Shown piece by piece: positions 48,416 through 56,349 of a stretch of DNA of 64,000 nucleotides. Below the pieces are notes generated by a model. The model ran no database searches and was not told where the DNA came from. It saw nothing but the letters and a program-made list of their open reading frames with translations. A program made the position numbers and the translations under genes. Within the stretch, counting starts at the first letter, position 1. Every line of letters starts with the position of its first letter. Origin of the DNA: Moraxella catarrhalis (GTDB lineage: Bacteria; Pseudomonadota; Gammaproteobacteria; Pseudomonadales; Moraxellaceae); contig NZ_LXHE01000015.1 in NCBI RefSeq assembly GCF_001656295.1, positions 1 to 64,000 on the forward strand, given 5' to 3'.

Positions 48416-48707
48416 ATCAAATTATGATTGATGGTAATATTGTTAAAACTGAAAAAGATTTTCATAGAACCTTAGCAATTCAATGTGATGTAACAGAATT
48501 TTATGGGCATAATCTTAATGCTCTTTGGGATTTACTTTCCTGGGGGGGGTGGAAAGACCAGTTTGTATTATTTGGAATAACTCTGAAAATTCAAAAAAAT
48601 TCATGGGCGCGTCAGCATTCTACCAAATCATTAATGTCTTACAAAGAGTTAAGGAGCAAGATGAGAGTTTTGGCTGGGTAGATCGTTTTGATTATATAAT
48701 AAAATAG
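48412..48707 (+). pseudogene. Barstar-like immunity gene, out of frame at a G8 tract
   Basis: Barstar inhibits barnase by plugging its active site. The ATG at 48412 overlaps the toxin stop. Residues 1-44 read as barstar (MIDGNIVKTEKDFHRTLAIQ, FYGHNLNALWDLLSW); Trp38 and Asp39 equivalents are present and Asp35 is Asn. At the G8 run (48542-48549) homology jumps frame: GVERPVCIIWNNSENSKKFM up to WVDRFDYIIK and a TAG at 48705-48707. With six G the two halves join exactly at barstar length; with nine G one residue is added. With eight G the product ends at 48681 with an unrelated tail. This is a frameshift mutation or a phase-variable tract in the OFF state. Confidence 0.85.
48542..48549. repeat. 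Homopolymer G8 inside the barstar-like gene
   Basis: Eight consecutive G sit exactly where the reading frame of the immunity gene breaks. G tracts of this length are slippage-prone, and in M. catarrhalis they control surface genes such as uspA1. Confidence 0.95.
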
Positions 48708-48914
48708 CACGGGCGGTCACAAAATGCTGATGCTGCTATCGCCGCAGATCACCCTGCCATCAAAAGCCGCTTAACCGAATTTGACAACGGCGTCTATCAG
48801 CTCTCCACCGTACACCTGCCCCTGCCAAATGAGTGGCAAAATCACACAATCACCCATCTCACCATCACGACCGACGGGAACAAAATTGAAGTTCGCAGTG
48901 TGGATTTTTATTGA
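48708..48914 (+). pseudogene. 3' remnant of an unidentified gene
   Basis: Directly after the barstar stop, and in the same frame, an open stretch of 68 codons reads QNADAAIAADHPAIKSRLTE, then FDNGVYQLSTVHLPLP and ends with EVRSVDFY and TGA. It has no start codon but looks like genuine protein sequence, with a likely secreted beta-rich character, and it is followed by a terminator. The product is not recognised. It is probably the 3' end of a gene whose front was lost when the toxin module arrived. Confidence 0.5.
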
Positions 48915-48924
48915 TACTAAAAAC

Positions 48925-48948
48925 TGCCTGACATTGAGCCAGGCTTTT
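48925..48948 (+). terminator. Terminator after the remnant at 48914
   Basis: GCCTG, a 9-nt loop and CAGGC are followed by TTTTAT. Confidence 0.65.
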
Positions 48949-49318
48949 ATAGGATAAATGTGACAAATGTTGATTGGCATGTCGATGCAGCTATCCCAAT
49001 CCACAGAGTGTGGACGATTTAGAAAATTTATTTATCAAGCATACACTTTCTGCGGTTAGGGCGTCGGTGAGCATTTAGAACGTGTTTATGTTTACCGCCC
49101 AGCGTCTGTATGGTAAGGCGGCAGCTTTTCGTCGTGTGATTGGATATCAAAGCTTTGAATCAAATATTTTTATTTTCATTCACTGATGCCATCATCCAAG
49201 CCAATTAACATAACAATTCATCACTGATGCCAAAAACCGATACTTTATCAGTGATGTAAGCGATCTTGTCAGTGACTTGTATTTTATTTATGCATCCCAA
49301 GATAAGCATATCTGTATT
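48949..49318. other. Gene-free stretch upstream of lipA
   Basis: Only short broken frames are seen. A perfect 10-bp inverted repeat, CATCACTGAT (49219-49228) and ATCAGTGATG (49247-49256), lies about 60 bp upstream of the lipA -35 element. CACTGATGCCA occurs a second time nearby. Confidence 0.5.
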
Positions 49319-49347
49319 TTGTTATTTATGCCAATTTGGCGTATAAT
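49319..49347 (+). promoter_or_regulatory. Candidate sigma-70 promoter of lipA
   Basis: TTGTTA (49319-49324), a 17-bp spacer and TATAAT (49342-49347) lie 42 bp before the lipA ATG, which has AGGAT as ribosome binding site. Confidence 0.65.
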
Positions 49348-49389
49348 AAGATGATTTTTGCAGAATTTTTATGATATTTAGGATAAGCC

Positions 49390-50454
49390 ATGACTGTCCA
49401 AACCTTTACCCCCGATACTCGTCCTGCACCCAAAAAAGCAGTGCAAGGCGAGAAACTGCGCGGCTATGATAAAGTCGCTCGCATTCCCATCAAGGTCATT
49501 CCCACTGTTGAGACCCCCAAAAAACCCGACTGGATTCGCGTGAAGCTCTCAAGTCCCGCCGAAGTTGAGCGCATCAAATCCACGCTACGCAAACAAAAGC
49601 TCTACACCGTTTGCGAAGAAGCCGCCTGCCCAAACCTGCCACAGTGCTTCGGTGATGGTACAGCGACTTTTATGATTATGGGCGATATCTGTACTCGTCG
49701 CTGCCCGTTTTGTGAAGTGGCGCACGGTCGACCAAATCCTTTGGATAAAGATGAGCCGCGCCATACCGCTGAGACCATTTTAGGTTTGGGGCTAAAATAT
49801 GCCGTCATCACTTCGGTGGATAGAGATGATCTCAAAGACGGCGGTGCAGGTCACTTTGTGGAAGTGATTAATGAATCCAAAGCACTGAGCCCTAACTGCT
49901 TGATTGAAATTTTGGTGCCTGACTTCCGCGGGCGCGAGCAGGTTGCGCTTGATTTATTGACCGAAACTGCACCAGATGTATTTAATCACAATATCGAAAC
50001 CGTGCCGCGTCTTTATAAAGCGTTTCGACCTGGCTCTGACTATCAGCACTCACTGAATCTACTCAAAGACTACAAAGCGCGCCGTCCTGATGTCGCGACC
50101 AAATGCGGCTTTATGGTGGGGCTTGGCGAAACTGAAGAAGAAGTGTATGCACTGCTTGACGACCTAAAAGCACATGATGTTGACATCATCACCATCGGTC
50201 AATATCTTGCCCCAAGTAAAAACCATGCCCCCGTAGACAGATATGTGCATCCTGATGAGTTTGCGCGCTACACCGAATACGGTAAGAAATTGGGCTTTTT
50301 TAACATCTGGGCAAACCCAATGGTGCGCTCAAGCTACTTTGCCGACCGTCAATATTATGGTGAAGATTGCCCACCGCCAGCTCGCAGTGCCAAAGCACTT
50401 GCCGAAGAAAAACTGGCAAAGGCAGAGCGTGGCGAAAAGGTTGGGTGTTTTTGA
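49390..50454 (+). CDS. lipA: Lipoyl synthase
   Basis: LipA inserts two sulfurs into octanoyl groups on lipoyl domains. The 354-residue protein has both iron-sulfur motifs: the auxiliary-cluster [12 protein letters not shown] and the radical [13 protein letters not shown]. It also has the C-terminal serine ligand region [11 protein letters not shown], and an N-terminal extension typical of Moraxellaceae/Pseudomonas enzymes. It is a single gene with its own promoter; no lipB is adjacent. Confidence 0.96.
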   Translation: MTVQTFTPDTRPAPKKAVQGEKLRGYDKVARIPIKVIPTVETPKKPDWIRVKLSSPAEVERIKSTLRKQKLYTVCEEAACPNLPQCFGDGTATFMIMGDICTRRCPFCEVAHGRPNPLDKDEPRHTAETILGLGLKYAVITSVDRDDLKDGGAGHFVEVINESKALSPNCLIEILVPDFRGREQVALDLLTETAPDVFNHNIETVPRLYKAFRPGSDYQHSLNLLKDYKARRPDVATKCGFMVGLGETEEEVYALLDDLKAHDVDIITIGQYLAPSKNHAPVDRYVHPDEFARYTEYGKKLGFFNIWANPMVRSSYFADRQYYGEDCPPPARSAKALAEEKLAKAERGEKVGCF

Positions 50455-50529
50455 TTTAGCTAGCCATAAAATAACAAGCAACAAACCCAGAACACTTGTT
50501 GCAACGGCTTAATATATGGAATTATTTAT

Positions 50530-50931
50530 ATGCCTAAAATTTTAGCATTAACTGTCTTTGGGCTAAATAATAGATTTTATATAAAATATTTTATTTATGG
50601 AGTATTACTAGCAGCATTTTTATGGTTAAGTATCGATTACATTCATAAAAACGCAATTGAGCAAGGCAAAGCTGGGCTTGATACTACCTATATTTGGTTT
50701 AACCGAATTTGGGTTGGTCTCTCCGCCCTGCTCTACCCCTATGCTCGCTATCTATATGCCAAAATTTGGGGTTTTTTCTTTGGTGAATCAGAATGGTATT
50801 TAGGTGGCATCTTATTATTATTGGTTTATTACTTTAAGCTTATGGTAAGAGTATGTCTATTCTTATTTGCTGTTTTTATTGCTCCAATTGCATGGCTAGT
50901 TTTATATTTTGATAATCGCAAATTTTATTAA
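50530..50931 (+). CDS. Hypothetical small membrane protein
   Basis: The 133-residue protein has three likely membrane segments: FIYGVLLAAFLWLSIDYI (about 21-38), a middle segment, and a strong one near the C-terminus (VRVCLFLFAVFIAPIAWLVL). Between them lie Trp/Tyr-rich loops (TTYIWFNRIWVGLSALLYPY). It resembles no family I recognise. It lies between lipA and a lipase-like gene, all on the plus strand with gaps of 75 and 24 bp. It is AT-richer than its neighbours and may be a recent addition. Confidence 0.6.
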   Translation: MPKILALTVFGLNNRFYIKYFIYGVLLAAFLWLSIDYIHKNAIEQGKAGLDTTYIWFNRIWVGLSALLYPYARYLYAKIWGFFFGESEWYLGGILLLLVYYFKLMVRVCLFLFAVFIAPIAWLVLYFDNRKFY

Positions 50932-50955
50932 CCACTTTAAAGCCAATACCTAAAA

Positions 50956-51888
50956 ATGACCCAAATTATCCTATCATCCAACGGCATCCACCGCCTGCAC
51001 CATACTTTTTTTGTACCAAAAGGCAAGATCAAATCCACCCTGCTTATCGTACATGGCATGACCGAGCATGGCGGCCGATATGCGAGATTTGCCCAATTTT
51101 TGGCAGATCATGGCGTACTGGTGGCGACGTATGATCAGCTTGGGCATGGTCAGACCGTCAAAGATAAGTATGAGCTTGGGTATTTTGATGACAAGCATCC
51201 TGTGCAAGCGCTGTCAAAAGATGTCATCATCATGGCAGATAAGCTCAAAGAGCACGCGCCATCAGTGCCGCATTTTATCATGGGTCATTCGATGGGCTCG
51301 TTTATCGTGCGTTCGGTGCTCATTCATCACAGCACGCGATTTGATGGCGTGATTTTGATGGGTACAGCGGATAATTTTGGTCTTTTAAGCCGTACCACTT
51401 ATGCAGCGCTTAGCCTACTCAACAAACTCTCCCCCAAGCAGGTCAATCAACGTGCCGCTGAGCTGATGAATCATGTGTTATTAAATCAGCTTCGCTCGCC
51501 CATCAGCGCTTCTGCATTTGCTTGGCTGTCTGAAAATCCTGAGGCGATTCAAGCGTTTGAAGCAGATCCGCTGACAGGGTTTGCTTTTACCAATAATGGG
51601 TTTATGACCTTATTTGCCTTGATGCAGCGCGCCATGCGTCCTGATTGGTATGTGAATATGCCCAAAGATTATCCGATTTTATTGGTCAGCGGCAAAGATG
51701 ATCCTGTCGGTAATATGGGGCAAGATATCATTCAGCTTCAAGACAAGCTTTTGCGCGCCAATCGTGATGTTAGCGTGCATCTTTACCCCAATATGCGTCA
51801 TGAACCACTACATGAAAAACAAGCACAAAAAGTCTTTGCCGACATCTTGGCTTGGATCGAACGCCACTGTAACGCTGATAAAATGTGA
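50956..51888 (+). CDS. Alpha/beta hydrolase, monoacylglycerol lipase/lysophospholipase type
   Basis: The 310-residue soluble serine hydrolase of the Hydrolase_4 (PldB-like) group shows the HG oxyanion motif in IVHGMTEHGGRYARFAQFLA, the nucleophile elbow GHSMGS, the acid in LLVSGKDDPVGNMG, and the catalytic His in PNMRHEPLHEKQ. Likely substrates are monoglycerides or lysophospholipids. There is no signal peptide. It starts 24 bp after the small membrane protein, possibly in the same transcript. Confidence 0.88.
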   Translation: MTQIILSSNGIHRLHHTFFVPKGKIKSTLLIVHGMTEHGGRYARFAQFLADHGVLVATYDQLGHGQTVKDKYELGYFDDKHPVQALSKDVIIMADKLKEHAPSVPHFIMGHSMGSFIVRSVLIHHSTRFDGVILMGTADNFGLLSRTTYAALSLLNKLSPKQVNQRAAELMNHVLLNQLRSPISASAFAWLSENPEAIQAFEADPLTGFAFTNNGFMTLFALMQRAMRPDWYVNMPKDYPILLVSGKDDPVGNMGQDIIQLQDKLLRANRDVSVHLYPNMRHEPLHEKQAQKVFADILAWIERHCNADKM

Positions 51889-51998
51889 TGATATTGGATG
51901 ACTGATTTTAGTGAATAAATTGTTGGCTTAGGCGATTTTTGCTCTTTAAATATGCTAAAATTATCAAACAATCTATGATGACTTTTTAAGGATTTATT

Positions 51999-52820
51999 AT
52001 GTCAAATCTTGCAACGATTATTGAAGCGGCTTTTGAAGACCGTGCAAATTTCACCGCCGAAACTGTTTCGCCAGAAATTCGTGCGGCTGTTGATGAAGCG
52101 ATTGAAGCTTTGGATAATGGCTCTTTGCGCGTTGCCGAAAAAATTGACGGTGAATGGGTGGTGCATCAATGGCTCAAAAAAGCAGTGCTGCTGTCATTCA
52201 AACTCAATGACAATAAGCCCATTGAATCATGCGATTTGCGCTTTTATGATAAGGTGGATACTAAGCATGCCAACTGGAGCGAGGCACAATTCAAAGCAGC
52301 TGGCGTGCGTGTCGTACCACCTGCGGTTGCGCGCCGTGGCAGCTTCTTGGCAAAAAATGTCGTGCTCATGCCGTCTTATGTCAATATTGGCGCCTTTGTC
52401 GATGAAGGAACCATGGTGGATACCTGGGCAACTGTCGGCAGCTGCGCTCAGATCGGCAAAAATGTACACTTGTCAGGCGGCGTTGGCATCGGCGGTGTAC
52501 TTGAGCCATTACAGGCCAACCCAACGATCATCGAAGATAACTGCTTTATCGGTGCTCGCTCTGAGATTGTTGAAGGTGTAATCATTGAAGAAGGCTCGGT
52601 CATCTCAATGGGTGTCTATATCGGTCAGTCCACACGCATCTATGACCGCGAGACAGGCGAGATTCATTATGGTCGCGTGCCAGCAGGCTCGGTGGTAGTA
52701 CCAGGTAACCTGCCTAGCAAAGATGGCACTCACAGCTTATATGCTGCCATCATCGTCAAAAAAGTAGACGCCCAAACTCGCGCCAAAACTAGCCTAAACG
52801 ATTTGCTACGCGCTGAATAA
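51999..52820 (+). CDS. dapD: Tetrahydrodipicolinate N-succinyltransferase
   Basis: DapD is an acyltransferase of the succinylase branch of lysine/diaminopimelate synthesis. The 273-residue protein has an N-terminal helical domain ([14 protein letters not shown]) and a left-handed beta-helix of hexapeptide repeats ([35 protein letters not shown]). The C-terminal part has [24 protein letters not shown] precedes the ATG. It is a single gene ended by a terminator. Confidence 0.96.
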   Translation: MSNLATIIEAAFEDRANFTAETVSPEIRAAVDEAIEALDNGSLRVAEKIDGEWVVHQWLKKAVLLSFKLNDNKPIESCDLRFYDKVDTKHANWSEAQFKAAGVRVVPPAVARRGSFLAKNVVLMPSYVNIGAFVDEGTMVDTWATVGSCAQIGKNVHLSGGVGIGGVLEPLQANPTIIEDNCFIGARSEIVEGVIIEEGSVISMGVYIGQSTRIYDRETGEIHYGRVPAGSVVVPGNLPSKDGTHSLYAAIIVKKVDAQTRAKTSLNDLLRAE

Positions 52821-52843
52821 TACCAGCTTTAGTCAAACCAAAT

Positions 52844-52878
52844 AAAAACGACCGCTCATTGACTTGGCGGTCGTTTTT
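52844..52878. terminator. Terminator after dapD
   Basis: AAAAACGACCGC pairs perfectly with GCGGTCGTTTTT around an 11-nt loop. Confidence 0.9.
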
Positions 52879-52949
52879 TATCTAGCATCTTTATGGTGAT
52901 TGATGATTAAGACATTTGAGATAAATTAAGGGTATGAATGATCCAGTGA

Positions 52950-53732
52950 TTAGTTGCGGCTGATCATTTTTAATGCTTCGCTGACCATCACCATGCCCAT
53001 CGTCGCTGTCACCACCACAGTAGAACCAAAGCCGCCACAGTTTAGACCAGTTTGACACGCCTTGGCTACCTTTGGCGGCTCGTCTGAATAGACACATTTC
53101 AGATCAAATTTTGTCTTACCGCCTTTTGCGATGCCTTTTTCACGCAATTTTGAGCGCAGCTTGGCAAGCAGCGGATCTTGAGTGGTGTCTTTTAGGTCGG
53201 CAACGCGGATCTTTGTCGGATCGATCTTCGCGCCTGCACCGCCAGCGACCACACATTTGATTTTATTAAATCGGCAATGTAGCGCAATGGCAAGCTTGGC
53301 AGACATATCATCCACACAGTCAAGCACGATCACCGTTTTACCTTCATCTTGCATCTGTGCGACATACTCACGAGTCGGCAGAAGCTCTTTGACATTTTGC
53401 GCCGTCAAAAAATCATCCACACATACCACATCCGCCTTAGGATTGATACTGCCAATGCGCGCTGCCATCACATCGATTTTAGTCTCGCCAAGCGTTTCGC
53501 TCAAAGCAGGCAACTGCCGATTGATGTTACTTTCGACAAGCACATCCATATCAATCAAAACAATACGCCCTATCGCTGTACGCGCCAAACTCTCCGCCGC
53601 CCATGATCCGACGCCGCCCACGCCAATCACATACACTTCAGCATCAGCAAATCTATCAAGGCTTTGCTCGCCATACAGCGCACTCACGCCCATAAAGCGG
53701 CGGTCATAATCCATCTGTGTCGTATCAGTCAT
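52950..53732 (-). CDS. tcdA: tRNA threonylcarbamoyladenosine dehydratase TcdA (CsdL)
   Basis: TcdA cyclises t6A37 to ct6A in tRNA with ATP. The protein, about 260 residues, belongs to the ThiF/MoeB/E1 family: the dinucleotide-fold motif VYVIGVGGVGSWAAESLART, the adenylation Asp/Arg region VLIDMDVLVESNINRQLPAL, VLDCVDDMSAKLAI and the C-terminal LNCGGFGSTVVVTATMG. The ATG at 53732 is preferred because it fits the family start; it overlaps the tatD 3' end by 8 nt, indicating coupling. Confidence 0.92.
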   Translation of the reverse strand: MTDTTQMDYDRRFMGVSALYGEQSLDRFADAEVYVIGVGGVGSWAAESLARTAIGRIVLIDMDVLVESNINRQLPALSETLGETKIDVMAARIGSINPKADVVCVDDFLTAQNVKELLPTREYVAQMQDEGKTVIVLDCVDDMSAKLAIALHCRFNKIKCVVAGGAGAKIDPTKIRVADLKDTTQDPLLAKLRSKLREKGIAKGGKTKFDLKCVYSDEPPKVAKACQTGLNCGGFGSTVVVTATMGMVMVSEALKMISRN

Positions 53733-54564
53733 ATTTCCAATCCACACGCAGCGCATCACAGCTATTTTTCCAAAGCTGATTTGCTAATACTTGTTTATCA
53801 TAATTAAATAATTTAGACAGCTCATCTAGCACAAAATGTAAGTGTGCAGGTTCATTTAGCTGTCCTAAATGCTGACAAGGCAGCGGCATCATGTCAGGGC
53901 AATCTGTCTCAATCACAAAAGCCCCAATGCCATATTCATCAAAAACCGCCTTAACAGACCGACGCAGTTTTTTGGCATTAGGATTGGTGATCTGCCCTGT
54001 AATGCCAAGCTTAAAGCCACGTTTGACAAAGGCAAGCGCTTCTTGTTCTCCACCGCTGAAGCTGTGAGCGATACCACCTCTGTCATCAGCAAGATAGTTT
54101 TGTTCAGCCAAAATCTTCAAAACATCGCCATGATTTTTACGGATATGTAATAAAATGGGTAAGTCATACGCTTTGGCAAGCTCAATTTGTTCCACAAAAA
54201 ATCGCTTTTGTTTTTGAAAAATGGTGGATTCTTTGAGTGCTTTTGGGTAAGTATCCAGCCCAATTTCACCGATCGCAATCGACGAATGCGTTTTAAGATA
54301 TTCTTCTAAAATATTCAAATCTGTGTCAGACTGCTCATCAATGTATAATGGGTGTAGCCCAAACGCCAAATGCGATCTTGGTGAGTCTGCCAACTGATTG
54401 GTGGCTGTATTTGCCAACACCATGCGCTCAAAATATCGAGCCAAATAGCCAATGATCAATAAATGCCGCACGCCTTGCTCATACGCACGACTGGCAAATG
54501 CCGCGCGCTGATCATCATACTCAGGCAAATCAAAGTGGGTGTGTGTATCAATCAGAGTTATCAT
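53725..54564 (-). CDS. TatD family metal-dependent hydrolase
   Basis: The 279-residue TIM-barrel DNase/hydrolase shows the metal ligands DTHTHFDL, the Glu in GEIGLDTYPKA, His in ILLHIRKNHGD and IAHSFSGGEQEAL, and the C-terminal FVIETDCPDMMP. TatD proteins have 3'-5' exonuclease and D-Tyr-tRNA deacylase-like activities; the exact paralogue (TatD, YcfH, YjjV) is uncertain. It overlaps both neighbours, the 43-codon ORF upstream and tcdA downstream, in a compact minus-strand operon. Confidence 0.9.
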   Translation of the reverse strand: MITLIDTHTHFDLPEYDDQRAAFASRAYEQGVRHLLIIGYLARYFERMVLANTATNQLADSPRSHLAFGLHPLYIDEQSDTDLNILEEYLKTHSSIAIGEIGLDTYPKALKESTIFQKQKRFFVEQIELAKAYDLPILLHIRKNHGDVLKILAEQNYLADDRGGIAHSFSGGEQEALAFVKRGFKLGITGQITNPNAKKLRRSVKAVFDEYGIGAFVIETDCPDMMPLPCQHLGQLNEPAHLHFVLDELSKLFNYDKQVLANQLWKNSCDALRVDWKYD

Positions 54565-54679
54565 GATGCTTTGGCGAAACTGTCTTATTGGCGGCAGGCT
54601 TAGAACTGCGTCTTAGTAAGGCTGTCATCGCAGCGATGACAGCAAGCTTTATCAAAAAATGCTGATGCGATTTTCTCAT
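54548..54679 (-). CDS. Small hypothetical protein, 43 residues, translationally coupled
   Basis: An ATG at 54679 overlaps the TGA of the 5'-nucleotidase gene (ATGA) and opens 43 codons: MRKSHQHFLIKLAVIAAMTA, then LLRRSSKPAANKTVSPKHHD and NSD. The end overlaps the tatD start by 17 bp. It has one hydrophobic helix (about 8-22) with basic flanks and a polar, basic tail, as in a single-pass micro-membrane protein. No family is recognised. The double overlap in a compact operon is the evidence that it is translated. Confidence 0.55.
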   Translation of the reverse strand: MRKSHQHFLIKLAVIAAMTALLRRSSKPAANKTVSPKHHDNSD

Positions 54680-55725
54680 GATGGCGTCTTGGATTTTTTT
54701 GGTTTGACAGGGGTAAATGCCTGATCTTCCATATCAGGGATCGCTTGAGGCGCCAAGATATTGAGCTGAGATTCGGAGTGATAAGGCACGAGCGCCGATG
54801 GCACCACGGAGCGTGCAGCATCAATGTGCTTGATTGAGTCATCAAAAAAGATGTGCGGCGCAAATGTTTTTAGGACATTTGTCTTATCAAGACCTCCCAA
54901 AAAGAACGCCACATCCACCGTCACACCCCACTCCCTTAGGGTTTTGATGGCGCGCATATCTGCAGGCGCATTACGCGCCGTCACCAGTGCGATGCGAATC
55001 GGATTGTGCGGCGCGTCGGTCGATTGGTTGGGTAATTTGTCTTGCAGTTTGGATAATTTGATCAAAAAATCGGCATAAGGACCTTTTTCAATCGGCAAAT
55101 CTGCCATTTCGTTTTCACGCGCATGAAAAGCATACAGCCCTTCTTGCTTAAAAACCAACTCCCCCGAATCATCAAACAACACCGCATCGCCATCAAACGC
55201 AATGCGAAGTTGATCACTGTCAAGTTGATCGACACTGACTGGCGTAGCATCCAAAACCGCACAGGCACAAATTTGACCATCGGTGACCTGCTGAGCATCC
55301 TCATGATTTGTCGTCAAAAACAAATCGACATTAAAATCCTTAATATAATTTGCAACCGAATCCCCAGAAATAAACGCTGAGCGAGTAATGCCCAGACCAT
55401 GCGCACGAATTGAGTTGAGCACCTGGATGCCGATATCTGGCGAGGATTTGGAGACGATCACCACTTCCACATAGGGCGATTCAATGTGATATTCCATCGG
55501 TGGCTGATGTTTGTTGAGATTAAGCAAGGCTTCTATCAAAGGATAGCCCGATCCTTTATTTAAGATCTCATTTTCGCGCGCCTGCTGATACGCTTGAAAT
55601 TTGCGCGCGGCAGTATCTTTATCTTTGGCAACCAATTCAGTCAGCTTGGCTTCATTTTTTGCCAAATCAAATAAAGCTGTCGCCGAAATTGCGACAATTA
55701 GGGTATTTGAAAAATCGACCGCCAT
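54676..55725 (-). CDS. 5'-nucleotidase (cytosolic 5'-NT-IA-like family)
   Basis: The 349-residue soluble protein belongs to the bacterial 5'-nucleotidase family related to animal cN-IA (PF06189). Visible motifs are the N-terminal LIVAISATALFDL, VEVVIVSKSSPDIGIQVLNS, the HAD-like acidic core RIAFDGDAVLFDDSGELVF, and VDVAFFLGGLDKTNVL with the late FFDDS. It should hydrolyse nucleoside 5'-monophosphates. It heads a minus-strand operon with the 43-codon ORF, tatD and tcdA. Confidence 0.88.
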   Translation of the reverse strand: MAVDFSNTLIVAISATALFDLAKNEAKLTELVAKDKDTAARKFQAYQQARENEILNKGSGYPLIEALLNLNKHQPPMEYHIESPYVEVVIVSKSSPDIGIQVLNSIRAHGLGITRSAFISGDSVANYIKDFNVDLFLTTNHEDAQQVTDGQICACAVLDATPVSVDQLDSDQLRIAFDGDAVLFDDSGELVFKQEGLYAFHARENEMADLPIEKGPYADFLIKLSKLQDKLPNQSTDAPHNPIRIALVTARNAPADMRAIKTLREWGVTVDVAFFLGGLDKTNVLKTFAPHIFFDDSIKHIDAARSVVPSALVPYHSESQLNILAPQAIPDMEDQAFTPVKPKKSKTPS

Positions 55726-55806
55726 AAATTGCCTTATTGGTTGCAGTTTCTTTGTTATTTTAGCACAGTTTTGCTCAGGATTTGGCGAATGATTACATGT
55801 CCTAAG

Positions 55807-56349
55807 CTAGCAGCTTAGCTTGATGACATCGCCATGTTCGATTCTGCTCAAACCATGCATATTAATTGTCGTTTGGTGGCTTAATGCAGCATCGCCATTA
55901 AGGGTGCAATAACGCACATTACCCATGTATCCACGGGGCTTTGCGTTATCGCCCATGAACTTAATATAATGCCGATGTAGTGCCACAGTCATTGATAACA
56001 TGCCATAGTTTAGCTCAAATGATTCTTTGAGCACCAAAGGATCACTGTCGTCTTTGCGATTGTTTTTATTTTTGTCAATGAACACCATCAAACCAGACTG
56101 CCCAAATCTATCACACACACCCAAGGTGTTAATGGGGCAGATGATGACATCTTTTTGGTGCAAGGCCGCCTCGATCTTGGCTCGTCGAAGTGCTTCTTGC
56201 ACATGTCGCCCCACCATTTGAGACTCATATCGGCGCATGAGCGAATCATAGGCTGGCACAGCGATCATACCGATGAGCGCCAATATGGCAAGAACAACCA
56301 TCACCTCAATCAGTGTAAAGCCTTGCTGAGTGTTAGGTCTTTGATTCAT
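55807..56349 (-). CDS. fimT: Type IV pilin-like minor pilin FimT/GspH family
   Basis: Started at the ATG at 56349 the protein is about 180 residues. It has a prepilin leader ending in Gly and the class III signal QQGFTLIEVMVVLAILALIG with Glu5, then a GspH-like C-terminal domain with conserved Cys pairs (IICPINTLGVCDRFG, RYCTLNG). FimT proteins are minor pilins needed for pilus assembly and, in some species, DNA binding during transformation. Its start lies inside the 3' end of the flavoprotein gene (17-bp overlap). It complements pilT in this window. Confidence 0.88.
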   Translation of the reverse strand: MNQRPNTQQGFTLIEVMVVLAILALIGMIAVPAYDSLMRRYESQMVGRHVQEALRRAKIEAALHQKDVIICPINTLGVCDRFGQSGLMVFIDKNKNNRKDDSDPLVLKESFELNYGMLSMTVALHRHYIKFMGDNAKPRGYMGNVRYCTLNGDAALSHQTTINMHGLSRIEHGDVIKLSC

